Shown: in pieces, positions 1 to 10,532 of the stretch
Layout: each line of letters begins with the position of its first letter
How positions within the stretch are numbered: position 1 is the first letter of the stretch
From: Humulus lupulus
Taxonomy: Eukaryota; Streptophyta; Magnoliopsida; Rosales; Cannabaceae
Reading direction: 5' to 3'
Assembly: GCF_963169125.1 (NCBI RefSeq)
Contig: NC_084802.1
Location: forward strand, 115,386,903-115,450,902
DNA length: 64,000 nucleotides
Notes under the pieces: generated by a model
The model's database searches: none
Told to the model about the DNA's origin: nothing
Seen by the model: the letters and a program-made list of their open reading frames with translations, nothing else
Program-made: the position numbers and the translations under genes

Positions 1-166
1 TTCCTAAACTAGGCTCACTCTACTCTTTATAAAATATGTTGTAATTAAATGTTAAGTATGGCCATACGAATTTTAAAAAAAAATTATATGGGTTTTTGAG
101 ACATTTTGTCAAATGGAAACATTTATATTTCCTCATTATCGAGTCTTGAAAATCCAGGTCGTTACA
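1..166 (+). mobile_element. 3' end of a Ty3/gypsy LTR, cut by the window edge
   Basis: The stretch ends in AGGTCGTTACA, the same ending as the complete LTRs elsewhere in this window (GGGCGTTACA or GGTCGTTACA). It is AT-rich and has no open frame. The rest of the element would lie to the left, so whether this is a solo LTR or part of a full element cannot be told. Confidence 0.45.
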
Positions 167-419
167 AGCTACACATTCACCCTAGGTAGAATATCTTGAG
201 GCCTAGAGGGCCTTGGCAGAACAAACCATCCTCTTAGATTTTCATCCTGTCGATGGTCATTATACTATAAATGGTCGCGGGGTAGGTAGTAACGACTGTC
301 CCCTTCATCATCATTATAACCATCTTGGTAAGTTATTTGATAACTACTGCTACACTCTTGGTATTTCTTCTTCTATTTCTTCTACAATTATGACCAAAGT
401 TGTGTCCAGCACAGTGAGG
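167..419 (-). pseudogene. distal piece of a Tat-like gag remnant
   Basis: This piece continues the minus-strand gag remnant at 2727-3598 once the solo LTR at 425-2721 and one TSD copy are removed. Its minus strand reads as short polar, tyrosine-rich stretches broken by stops. The 96-aa plus-strand frame at 213-503 crosses the LTR boundary and is not credited. Assignment to gag rests on continuity with the better-preserved part, so it is weak. Confidence 0.3.
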
Positions 420-424
420 TGGCT
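420..424. repeat. left TSD (TGGCT) of the solo LTR
   Basis: TGGCT lies directly before the TG start of the LTR and is repeated exactly at 2722-2726 directly after its CA end. A 5-bp duplication is the signature of Ty3/gypsy integrase. Confidence 0.85.
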
Positions 425-2721
425 TGTAATGACCCAAAATCACCAATATGGCTTACGGGCCTTGATTAGTGTGCCGGGAGGGCATAATTGGTTTATGTGT
501 TAATTTATTGATTTAATACATGATTATATGTTAAGAATGCCTGTGAGACTATATGAATGTTGAATTGTGATTAAATGTTATAAATGTGAGAACCACATTA
601 TTATGTGGGTAAATCTGCAGCGTGCGACCTGAGGCGATCCTAGGGAGCTAGATAGCGGGAAAAGTCACAACAGGGCTTAACAGTTGACTTTGGACAAGTC
701 AAGGGGTATTTCAGGAATCGGGTGGTTATTTAGATTACCGGGTTATGAAAATAAATATATGGAGATATATTTGAGGTTAGGAAGTCTAGGCGGGAATATT
801 GGGGAATTTTACCGTTTTACTCTTGGGGATGTTTCCGGCACCCCGAGCCTCGGGATTGACTTAACGGGATAAGGATAGGTTAAAATTAAAGGAAAGCAGT
901 AGAACAAATATTAGACCGACTTATCTTTCTCAGCTCTTCTCTCTCTCTCTCTCTTTCAAGGAAAAACACAAGGAGGAAACCACTGAAAATTTAGTGAATC
1001 AAGCTGGGAATTTTTTAGAATTGAGGTGGGGATTTAGAGGCTTAACTCAAGGATTGTCCAAGCAACATTTAATCAAGGCTAAGGTAAGAATTAAACTGTG
1101 TTTTGAAGTTAGAAACTTTGAGTTTTTGACTGAGTAATGAGATGATTGTGATATTGATGTTAAGGTTGAATTGGAGCTGGGAAACTTGGGAATTAACAGG
1201 GATTCTGCTTAGAAAAGGAGTTCAGCTGAAGAGTTAAGTTATAATTTATGATTTAGAAGCTTAAATTCGAGTTTTTCACAGCTGGGTTTTGAGTTCTTGA
1301 GTTAGAAAGTTTCAGTGATTGAACTGGGTTTTTGATGGGTTTCTAGTCTAGTTTTTAGCTGGGTTGTATTGCTGGAATCTTGTGGGAAGTTTTTGGATAA
1401 TTGAGTTGTGGAATTGGGGTAGTTTTGGGAGAGTTTACATGAGGTTTGGGAGTCAAAAATGGAGATTTTTCTGGGCTCGAAGGGGTCGGTTCACGGCATA
1501 GTTCTTGGTGAGCCGCAGCCCTTCGAAGCTGATGGGTGCTGAGGAAGGAGGGCGGGCCGCAGCATGGTCTAAGTAGGGCCGCGGCCCTTACCTATTTTTG
1601 TGCCTTGGGAGGCCTCTGGTTGGGTCCATGCCGTGGCATGGATGGCTAATGTCGTGGCCCTTAAGGGATTTTGGGATTTTGAGATTCTAGGCTTGGGAAT
1701 TTAACCTAGGGTGCCCGGGATTGAATCTTTTACCATGGTTGGTGAAGTTCAATGTTCCGGAGACTAGAACTTTGTCTAGAAGCTCATTTAAGATTTTTGA
1801 TGGTATCCTTTAGCTTGGTTGTGACTAGGTGCTAAGCTAGGGCTCGGGGATCGGATCGCGCTCAAGGAGCATCGCTCGTAACTAGTTCACTTGGAAGCCA
1901 AAGGTAAGAAAACTACAACTGGTTGAATATCTGTAGTGGGACTAAGGGTTCCCTATTATGTATGATTGAAAAGATGGTTTATGCCATGCAATCTAATTAG
2001 TGAACCAACGGCCTAAGGGTGCCAAGGGTTACACTAGCGCACAGGGCGCGGCTTGGTAACTGGTAGCCGAGGACAGCTTAATATGCACTGAGCTCGGTTT
2101 AAGCAGGCCGGAGTCAGTGGGATAAACAGAGGGTGCGGCCTAAGTTGTCGGCCCTAATTATTATGTGATACGAATGTTATAAGTGATTGATTGCATCCAT
2201 GATTCTGAATATATGTCGAATGATTAGTGTGGATTACTTGGTGAAAGTTCATGCTTAGTGAATTTACTATATGTTATTATTGTTTGTGTTACATATCCTG
2301 TTTTCTTGCTGGGCCTTGGCTCACAGGTGCTACGTGGTGCAGGTAAAGGCAAGGGCAAGCTTGACCAGCCTTGATTTGGAGAGCTCGACGAGCGGAATGT
2401 ACATGGCCAGTTGCTCAGCCGCCACGATTGAGGTTTAGGCAGGGACGCGAGACCCAGAAATTGTCCATTTTGCCTTAGTATGGCTGACAATTGTTTGTAT
2501 TATATTTTAGAGTCTGTAATCCAACTTTTAAACTTTGTTTCTTTTGGGATTCCGTGTGTATAACTGCTTATTTATATAAAATGAAACTTTTGAGACCAAA
2601 ACCTTTTTAACCCTAGCTCGTACATGTTTAGTGACACGTTTTTAAATTAATGACTTGAGTAGCAAGTCTTGCACCTTTATAAGTACACAGTGTAGTGATC
2701 TTGGCTATCCAGGGCGTTACA
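425..2721 (+). mobile_element. solo LTR, Ty3/gypsy (Tekay-like), 2297 bp
   Basis: It starts TGTAATGACCCAAAAT, ends AGGGCGTTACA, and is flanked by identical 5-bp duplications with no gag or pol inside. That makes it a solo LTR left by recombination between the two LTRs of a full element. Its start matches the reverse complement of the right ends of the LTRs at 19517-21974 and 22461-24810, so all three belong to one superfamily. Internal landmarks are a CT run near 936-955, a GC-rich patch with the palindrome GGCCGCGGCC near 1590, a donor-like AAAGGTAAGAAAAC near 1902, and a conserved block around 2308-2350 (CTCACAGGTGC then GTGGTGCAGGTAAAG). Confidence 0.85.
936..955. repeat. (CT)n microsatellite inside the solo LTR
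   Basis: A run of CT dinucleotides ends in CTTTCAAGG. In plant LTRs such runs commonly sit near the transcription start; no transcript evidence is available here. Confidence 0.6.
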
Positions 2722-2726
2722 TGGCT
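2722..2726. repeat. right TSD (TGGCT) of the solo LTR
   Basis: Exact copy of 420-424, immediately after the TTACA end of the LTR. The interrupted gag remnant resumes from here. Confidence 0.85.
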
Positions 2727-3598
2727 AGCCTCGATTCTTGCCAGCGAGTCTCTCATCCCTTGGCTGTCGATACTGAGGACTTGCTTCGCAATTTGGAGGT
2801 TGTCCTTATCTTGAGGCTATTTGCCTAGGGTACTCATTAGCAGGTCTTCTAGATCCAGACACTTGATTGGCTCAACCTTGCTTTCTATTAGGAAGCACCT
2901 GTTCATCTTGGTGGAGCAGTTGATGCACCCTTTGCTAAGTTCCCCTATGGGAGTGATGGCTCCTAACAGGTCTAGGAGGGACCACTTGGTCATGAGACCA
3001 CGATCGCTGGGTAGGTTCTAGGGTTTGATCATTCGATTGTTGGGTTTCAGGATTCGCATGACTAATGTTCCCAGTCTAAGGATTCACTAGTCGGGCGCTT
3101 GTTGCTTGATTCTGTGACAATACGACCTCTAGCAACCTTGTTGCCTCAGCATTACGACGGTCAGCTTCTTCTTGGCAAACTTTGAGTGATCGTTGTCTCT
3201 GATCCATCCAGGCTTGAAAATCTTGTCATTTTTTGTTGAGGGATTCAAATATATCCTCTTGAGCATATGCCTGACTTTCATGCATGGCAATGAATTGCTC
3301 CTTTATCTGCCCCACGACCCTTTTAAGTTGTTCAAGGTCGGGGTGCAGTTCTTCTCCTAATTCCACGGGAGGGTCATCATGCCTAAATGTGGTTGTTGGA
3401 GGTAGGTTTCCAGGATGATAAGATGGATGAGCAAGCCGCAAAGGAGGGATCTGATTGCTCGAGGGGCGGTCAAGTTAGGCAGTCTTAGGGTTCCCCCCTG
3501 GGGCTCTTGACTTTGGCCTCTATATTTATAGCCCTTATTTTCGGTGGATCTAATAGAATAAGATCTTGAGCTCAACTCTCAATATAAGCACCAAAATG
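2727..3598 (-). pseudogene. N-terminal gag remnant of a Tat-like Ty3/gypsy element
   Basis: Read from about 3575 downward, the minus strand begins just inside an LTR end, after a primer-binding-like stretch (TTTTGGTGCTTATATTGAGAG on the minus strand). It gives a short Gln/Glu-rich protein. The best frame, 3441 to 3226, has a coiled-coil-like, charged stretch (DLEQLKRVVGQIKEQF) typical of the N-terminal region of plant Ty3/gypsy gag. It then continues through stops as Arg/Gln-rich sequence (QRQRSLKVCQEEADRRNAEA). No CCHC knuckle or capsid core survives. Position next to an LTR and a Tat-like PBS supports gag; there is no intact frame. Confidence 0.5.
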
Positions 3599-3740
3599 TT
3601 GACCAGTGTATTGGTCAATGACACTAAGTCAATTTATACGAGAGAATAAGAATTACACGAATTGGAATCAAGTAAACGACACAAAGAATTTTATAGTGGT
3701 TCGGCCCCAAGTGTTGGTAATGACCTACCTACAAAACCAT
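3599..3740 (-). mobile_element. Tat-type LTR 3' fragment, minus orientation
   Basis: On the minus strand this carries the block found in all Tat LTRs here: GTAGGTCATTACCA, then GGGGCCGAACCACTATAAA. It abuts the gag remnant at 3598, as an LTR 3' end should. Its reverse complement is nearly the same as 3842-3958. Confidence 0.65.
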
Positions 3741-3766
3741 TCGAATTGTATTCTTTTGTCAACTTA

Positions 3767-3965
3767 AGAAACTCAGTTGAACCTTGTTTCTTCTTGTTCT
3801 TAAGAGTGACGCTTTTCCGATAAATAAAAGTGCAAGTGGACGTAGGTCATTACCAACTCTTGGGGCCAAACCACTATAAAATTCTTTGTGTCGATTACTT
3901 GATTCCAATTCGTTTAATTCTTATTCTGTCGTATAAATTGACTCGGTGATGTTGACCAAAATGTC
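3767..3965 (+). mobile_element. Tat-type LTR 3' fragment, plus orientation
   Basis: It contains AAACTCAGTTGAACC, AGTGGACGTAGGTCATTACC and GGGGCCAAACCACTATAAA in the order seen in the LTRs of Tat element 2 (50345-50936). It faces the minus-oriented fragment at 3599-3740, forming an inverted repeat with a spacer of about 110 bp. No internal element sequence follows it. Confidence 0.6.
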
Positions 3966-4780
3966 GGTCTACATTACTTAAATTGGGTAATGTCACATTA
4001 ATAGCATGTCTAGATTACCTTAATATGTTTTAGGGTTATTAATGAGCTTAATACCTAGGAAAAATATAGTTTAAAATTAATTAATAATTGTTAGTAATTA
4101 TACTAAATTTTGTAATCTTAGAATTTTAAGAATTACAATTTGAATTACATAAGTGATTTAGATTTAGTAGTTAAATTTTGGTAATAATGATTTAGTAATT
4201 AAATTATAAGATATTTTAATTGACAAACTTTAATTTTTATAATAGTGAGTGGGAGAAGGTTATAAGCCACTATAATCTACGGTCTCTACTATTGGTTGAA
4301 AAATGTTGGTTCTAGTCAGGGCCTCGAGATGACTTTGCTTTTGCCATCCCTATAAAAATGTGTTTTGGCTAGTATTTTAATAGGTAGACATCTTTACGAA
4401 GATGTATTCCATGTTTGACCTATCCTATCGACGACACTCATAGGTTAAGTCAATAAACCTGAAATACTAGGTTACACTCACCAAAAATATCTACCCTGGT
4501 TGGATATATTTTTTTACCAAAATAACAGTAATTGTTTATTATAAAGATATCAAATATTTTGATACAATAGAAATTGAGAGTGTCTCATTTTAACTAGCAA
4601 GTATTTGACCTATCCTATCCACGACACTTACTTGTGTTTGTTATCTCATCCTTGTACTTATATGAATAGGTTTTTGTAAGCATGCATCATATTTATTTTT
4701 TATTTAATTGTACGGATATTATGATTTATGATGTATGAGTGTATGGTTGTATTTATTATTTTTCTTTTGTTTAATTATAG
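3966..4780 (+). other. AT-rich non-coding stretch, probably copia leader
   Basis: No open frame of note. Two imperfect copies of TTTGACCTATCCTATC followed by ACGACACT occur near 4415-4441 and 4604-4631. The stretch precedes decayed copia coding sequence, so it is probably that element's untranslated leader, but no primer-binding site was recognised. Confidence 0.35.
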
Positions 4781-6665
4781 TAATGCAATAACTGGAGGAA
4801 ACTCTCATATGTCCATTCTTCCTAATGACAAATTAACTGTTAATAATAAAAGGTTGAAAAGTAACAAGAATCTATAGCCAATGTCTGAACACACAACTCA
4901 GAAGCCTAGCATTAAAAAGTGCAACGGCAAAAAAGTTGCCCACTCCAACAACAGTGGGAATTGTTCCCACTGCCATACAGATGGGTATTGTAAGAGGAAC
5001 TATAAAATGAAAGTGAATCTAATTTGCTGGACACTGAGGCTTGTTTAGTGGAAAATAAGTTTTATACCTTGATAGTTGACTCAAGAGACACTAATCATGT
5101 TTGTTCTAATTTGGAAATGCTTAGCTCTTGAAGAGATATCCAAGAAGGGGAGTTCACGATGAGAGTGGGGACAGGGCTTTTTTTTTCAGCCAGAGCAGTG
5201 GGAGAAGCGAAAATTTATTTTACTAGAAAATAAATTTTTATCACTAACAGACATCTATTTTATTCCTGATTTCAAAAAGAATTTAATTTATGTTTCAAAA
5301 TGTTTAGAGCAATGTTATTCTATTTCTTTCAATAATAATTTTGTTATTATTTCAAGAAATGGTTCGCATGTTTGTAAAAGAAAACTAGAGGAAGGTCTAT
5401 ATGTGATAAGATCCAAAATGTTTTCACTAATCAATATTGAAATGTTCAAATTTGAACAACCAAAGCCAAAACGACAAAGAGTACCTCAAGACAAAATGTT
5501 TCTTTGGCAGCTAAGACTAGGTCATAATAACTTAGATAGGATTCAAAGACTAGTTAAGGACAGGCCTCTAAGTTAGTTAAAGGTCAGAACTCTACCAGTT
5601 TGCAAATCTTGTTTAGAAGGAAAAATGACCAAAAGACCTTTCTCCTCTAAAGGTGTTAGACCCAAAGTACCTCTTGAGTTAATTCACACAGATGTTTATG
5701 GTCCAATGAATGTACAAAATCGAGGTAGTTATGAGTATTATGTCACCTTCATTGATGAGAACTCAAGATAGGGTTACATATACCTGATGCAAAGGAAATA
5801 AAAAAACCTTTGAAAAGTTCAAAGAATTTCGAGCCGAAGCTAAAAATCAGTTAGGAAAACCCCTTAAAATGCTACGATCAGATCGAGGCAGGGAATACTA
5901 TGACAAGAAATTCGAAGATTTCTTGATAGAATATGGAATTGTTTCACAACTCACTGCACCAGTTACTCCGCAACAAAATGATGTTGCAGAAAAGAGGAAT
6001 AGGACTTTGCTGGACATGATGAGATCAATGTTCAGTTACTCATCATTGCCCCTATCATTTTGGGGATATGCTTTACAAACTACTACATACATCTTAAACC
6101 TAGTTCCATCTAAGTCTGTAGCTAAGACACCCTCAGAATTGTGGACGGGTCACAAACCTAGTTTGAGGCTTGTTGTATCTGGGGATGTACAACACATGTG
6201 CTAAAATCTAAGACTGGGAAGTTGGAACCTAGATCTGAAATATGTTTTTTGTTGGATACCCTAGAGGCACTAGAGGAGGTTACTCTATAGTCCGCCAGAA
6301 AAGAAAATATTTGTATTGACAAATGCTACCTTTCTTGAAGAAGACTATCTGAGGGACTTCAAACCTTGAAGTAAGGTTATACTCGAGGAGCTACTTGGTG
6401 ATAAGATCACACAACAACCGAATTTAGGAGTTGGAATAGAACAAACAGAATTCCAAACTAGGATACTACAGTAGTCTGTCGTAGTGGAGGGTTGTAAGAC
6501 AACCTATTCGTTACACTTGATTCGAAGAAGCACAAGTTGTAATGTCTGATGACAATGTTGATGACCCGTTGACTTTCAATCAAGCAATGAATGATTTTGA
6601 TAAGGAACAATGGCATGAAGCTATGAACCTCTAGATAGAGTCGATGTACTCCAACTCACGCAATG
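4781..6665 (+). pseudogene. Ty1/copia gag-pol remnant (CCHC, PR, pre-integrase, integrase, start of RT)
   Basis: Domains appear in the usual copia order but in several broken frames. A gag knuckle-like motif (CSHCHTDGYCKRNY) lies near 4960-5002. A protease motif with the catalytic triplet altered to D-S-R lies near 5068-5105. The GAG-pre-integrase region with the C-x2-C half of the HHCC finger spans about 5480-5640. The integrase core is open from 5869 to 6204 ([22 protein letters not shown]). The remnant stops at the very beginning of RT (motif resembling ESMYSNS near 6640-6660), after which LTR-like sequence follows, so RT and RNase H are deleted. Stops at 5575 and 5769 and frameshifts make it non-functional. 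Confidence 0.8.
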
Positions 6666-7385
6666 ACTAAATAAGTTGACGAATTTATAGTTATAGCTTC
6701 TAATAGTTTAAGATTGTAGTTTTGAACATTCAATTATGAATTTCCAGTGGAATAATTCATACTTAATAAATTAATATTAATGGAACTAAGAGTTAGTGAA
6801 ATTAATTAAATTATTGGAGCTTAGAACTACGGGTCCATACTGTCCTCGTACTAGCTCGATAACTCAGAGGTAGGATTTTGGTATTAAAAGGAAATAATTA
6901 AAAATAATAAAGTATTCATTTTAATCTCACAAAATAATATTATTTGCGAAATAATATTTAACATATTATTTATGAAATAATATTTAATGGCAAATAAAAT
7001 TATATTGATAATTTTGTGAAATTAATTTTTTTATTGAAAATTAATTTAATCATATTGAAGTTTGTGGTATAAATGTATACTACATAAAATAATATGATAA
7101 AGGCCCAAAAAATAGCATTTTATTGAGATAAAGTACCAAAAGGCCCATAGCCCTATAGTTGATGCCAACCACAGTCCTAATGGACTGTGGCCCACGCATA
7201 AGCCCAATGAGATTAGGGCTAGGTGTTCTTTCTATTGTTATATTAATAAAACATAACATCAAGAGGGAAGACAAGAGACAACAGTTGTATTTCATGTTAT
7301 TTTTCAAGAGAGAAAAATAAAGAACTTTGTTCTCTTTGTATTGCTAGAAGAACAATTTCTCGTGTGTTGAGATTCAAAAGTATGT
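6666..7385 (+). mobile_element. copia LTR-like remnant, interrupted at 7386
   Basis: This AT-rich, non-coding sequence contains GGAGCTTAGAACTACGGGTCC near 6817, resembling a phrase in the two other copia LTRs (GGAGCTTCGTATTATAGG on the minus strand near 18140, and GGAGCTTAAGTTCATGG near 48222). It ends at the TSD of the Tekay-like element and seems to continue at 17045. The 75-aa minus frame at 7080-7307 looks spurious. Confidence 0.45.
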
Positions 7386-7390
7386 TCGTG
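7386..7390. repeat. left TSD (TCGTG) of the Tekay-like element
   Basis: TCGTG precedes TGTAGCGTCT and is repeated exactly at 17040-17044 after the TTACA end of the right LTR. Confidence 0.85.
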
Positions 7391-9354
7391 TGTAGCGTCT
7401 TGGAATTTTACTTAGCTAAATAGTAGTAGTAGCAGCTTGTAGTATTTTAGTTTTCGTGATTATTGGTTCAAGCCGAGATTTAGTTGGAAACTCGTAGAAA
7501 TAGTTATGGATTTTATAAGTTTAGAAATATTAATTTTAACATAAGGTTTGATTAATATAGCTGGTCCTAGAAATGATATTTATTATAACCTAAGGTTTAG
7601 ATGGAATAATTAAGCATGTGACACTTGTCAAGTGCATGTTTATTAAGGTTTTAAGGATTTTAGATGAATAAATTAATAAATGATAGATCTAGAAGGTCTA
7701 GAACCTTCCAACAGCTGTTAGGATCACGTTTTATTCAGTCAAAGTTGTTTTAACAAACTTCAAGTGTGCTGAAAGTGAGCAAAAACTATTTAAAATATCA
7801 GTGTATGTCGATATATCGCAGCTATAGGGGTCGATATATCACCTATGAGTGATACGAAAAACACGTTGACTTCACACGAACGAAACCACGGAGGCTCGGG
7901 ATATAGGGGCAGGTGATATATGGCCTATAAGGGGCGATATATCGGCTCCTTCAGCATAGTTTGAAATTCCATAGAATCTGAGCTGAAAACAGCCCTCAAC
8001 AACATGGACTTGCTCTTGAACGTTTTTGACCGAGTTATGGGCATCTGTTGAACAGAAAATTCAAATTTATTCAATTATTATTCATTTTAAAGGGGGTTAG
8101 TTTCACTCCTTGAACGCTATAAATAAGACCTTTCACTCAGCCTTTTTCATCATCATTCAAGCATTGTTTAGAGCCTTCAAGCTGCTAAGTTCATTCTAGA
8201 GAGAAACACTTGGGTTTTGGGATTAAAACCTTTCAAACCTAAGCTTTTCTAAACACTTGGGAAGTAAGATAGAGTGATATTTCAGCATTGATTTTTAGAT
8301 CAAAGTTCTAATCTATCCAAGGTATCCTTTATCCCAAGGTTTAGTTCATTATTAGTTCCTCTTATTCTTTTCATTTTCTTCAAAATCCTAACTTGTTATA
8401 ATGTATTTTGGTTAGGTGTTTGAGTTTCTTAAAACTTAAGGTTTTCGGTAAGTTTCTATCTTAATGGTTTAGATCTTCTTTTCATCTCCATTTCTTTAGA
8501 AAACTTATGGATCTTATTGTTTGGTTTTAGGAGTTTGCAATCCCGCTCTGGTCTCCAATATCCCAGTTTTTGGTAAGGAAAATAGGTTTGATTTTATGTG
8601 TTAAGATTATGTTGGTATGCTATGTGTATGTATGTATGTATGTATATAAATGTTTTATGTTGTAGTCGCTTGGGAAATATAGTTGTTTGGATAGCAAATA
8701 AGCAAATCCCAAGATTTTTATCATTATCGTAGACTATAGTTATGATTTAACCTACCTCGAATAGTAGCAAAAGGACCTAGATGGTTTATCATATACTATA
8801 TTGTGTTTAAACTTACCTCAAATAGTAGCAAGAAGACCTAGATGGTTTCTATCACATACTATGGTAATGAGTTGATGGGCATTAATATTGTAGTCCTATG
8901 TTTTAGGATTTACGTTTTTACGTTATACGTTATACATTTTATGTTTTAGTCTTATGTTTTATGATACGTTTTAGTAGATTTTCCTTGCTGGGCATTAGGC
9001 TCATTTCTTTTTATTTTATACAGTGCAATAAAATGATCATGGAAGGCAGGACAGATTCATAGCAGCTTTAGTTGTGTATTGGGCGAGAATTGAATGAATG
9101 GACTGGATGAAAAAATTGCGGATGACGTTTTGTTTCAAGTCTTTTCAATTTTGTATTTATGTTTTCCGCATTTAGGATTTGAATAATTAACTAAAGGTTT
9201 ATGTTTTTTTTTATGTTTTTATGTAATAACAATGGGATCCCATATTTTGGATTTTTATAATAAAGTTCTATTATTTTATGCATGTATTCAAAAATAGTAG
9301 CTATGACTTAGTAATTTTAATGGTCCGAGGTCTTAAAATAGTCGAGGCATTAAA
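7391..9354 (+). repeat. 5' LTR of the Tekay-like element
   Basis: It starts TGTAGCGTCTTGG and pairs along its length with 15093-17039. The end reads GCATTAAA where the other LTR has GCATTACA, a one-base loss of the canonical CA. It contains CGATATATCG-type palindromes near 7810-7945, a TATA box, and a roughly 62-bp tandem duplication around 8746-8869 (CTACCTCGAATAGTAGCA repeated). Confidence 0.85.
8118..8125 (+). promoter_or_regulatory. TATA box of the Tekay-like 5' LTR
   Basis: TATAAATA followed by AGACC; the same box is at 15833-15840 in the right LTR, and both are followed by a CT/TC-rich start-like region. Confidence 0.55.
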
Positions 9355-9357
9355 GTC

Positions 9358-9367
9358 GGTATCAGAG
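9358..9367 (+). other. primer-binding site (initiator Met tRNA type)
   Basis: GGTATCAGAG lies a few bases after the 5' LTR end. It is the core of the TGGTATCAGAGC site that plant LTR elements use with initiator methionyl tRNA. Confidence 0.65.
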
Positions 9368-9548
9368 ACACAGTTCATATGCATGAAGTTCCTCTTGATA
9401 CACACGCAAAATCTCCGGATCTAACTGCCAATGTAAGTGTTTATGTTGTGCATGTTATGTTTATGTTAATAGCTAACGTTTTATTCATTATGTTTGCAGT
9501 CAATATGAATGGAGCTTTGACCTATCATGTATCTGAGCCATTAAGGCA

Positions 9549-9971
9549 TTGAAAAGGGTTAGAGAGCCAAAGGATACAATAGGAGTGCTAGAAAGAATCA
9601 CTCAAAGATTGATCATATTTCACAAGGATATAGTTCACCTTCAAATCGCTAGGCAAATCATGATGAGAATCATGGAACAATATGTCCTAGTTATTAGGAT
9701 TTTTAAGGATTTTCCCACTGTAGATTCAAAATTAGAAGAATTATGGGAGACTATGGATGATGAAGATGATTTACCAATAGCCATGAGATATTATTTTCTT
9801 ATACTTAGGTTTACCTCTAAGTTTTAGTTTCAATTCACTGATAAACAAAAGCATAATATCTTAATGAATATTCCCCGAGGTAGTTTTGATGCTCATAGTA
9901 ATGATGATTATGAGGAAATAAATGATGATATGTTAGATGAAGGGTCAGATGTAGAAGATCCTGATTTTTAG
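9549..9971 (+). pseudogene. extra ORF between PBS and gag, unknown function
   Basis: An open frame of 92 codons ends at TAG 9825-9827. In the same frame a further 47 codons follow, ending at TAG 9969-9971, so the ancestral product was probably about 140 residues with one nonsense change. The protein starts basic and helical (KRVREPKDTIGVLERITQRL) and becomes acidic at the C terminus (NDDYEEINDDMLDEGSDVED). It has no zinc finger, capsid or protease motif. It lies about 200 bp after the PBS and about 560 bp before the surviving gag frame, where most Tekay elements have only leader. It may be a captured host fragment or a lineage-specific accessory ORF. Its end overlaps the start of a tandem duplication. 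Confidence 0.45.
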
Positions 9972-10222
9972 AAATTTTACCCTAGATTATTATTAGTATA
10001 TTTCTTTATTTATTTTGAATTTATGATTGTAATAAGTGAAAATCTTTTTCCAAATGAATAAAGTTGTTATTTTTTAATGGCAGGTCAGATGTAGAAGATC
10101 CTGATTTTTAGAAATTTTACCCTAGATTATTATTAGTATATTTCTTTATTTATTTTGAATTTATGATTGTAATAAGTGAAAATCTTTTTCCAAATGAATA
10201 AAGTTGTTATTTTTTAATGGCA
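9943..10222 (+). repeat. perfect tandem duplication, 2 x 140 bp
   Basis: Bases 9943-10082 and 10083-10222 are identical by direct reading. The unit starts GGTCAGATGTAGAAGATCC and ends TTTTTTAATGGCA. It spans the last codons of the extra ORF and the AT-rich spacer. Confidence 0.9.
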
Positions 10223-10532
10223 TGTATGAGTTTGTGTTTTCTACAATCATAATGAATTTATAATAAATTCAATAAATAATGACTAAGTTCAGTGAGGGTG
10301 GATACAAATCATAAAGGTGGCTTAATATTCTAAGTATAGAAACACACCCTAATTTATAAAGAGGGCTTACATAATTTTTCATAAGAAACCATAACTTATA
10401 GGTCCAAGTTATGTTTGCTTAGACTAAGTTTTGCCTTAGAACCTATTGGGGTAAGTTCTAACATGTCTTCTCAATTGTTAGAACTTTACTAAAGATGTCG
10501 TTATGAACATCTGCACACACAAATGGCAATGC

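Noticed and set aside
9358..9367. Possible tRNA gene, because of the GGTATCAGAG sequence
   Set aside because: Only the primer-binding complement of a tRNA 3' end is present, directly after an LTR; no cloverleaf can be drawn around it.
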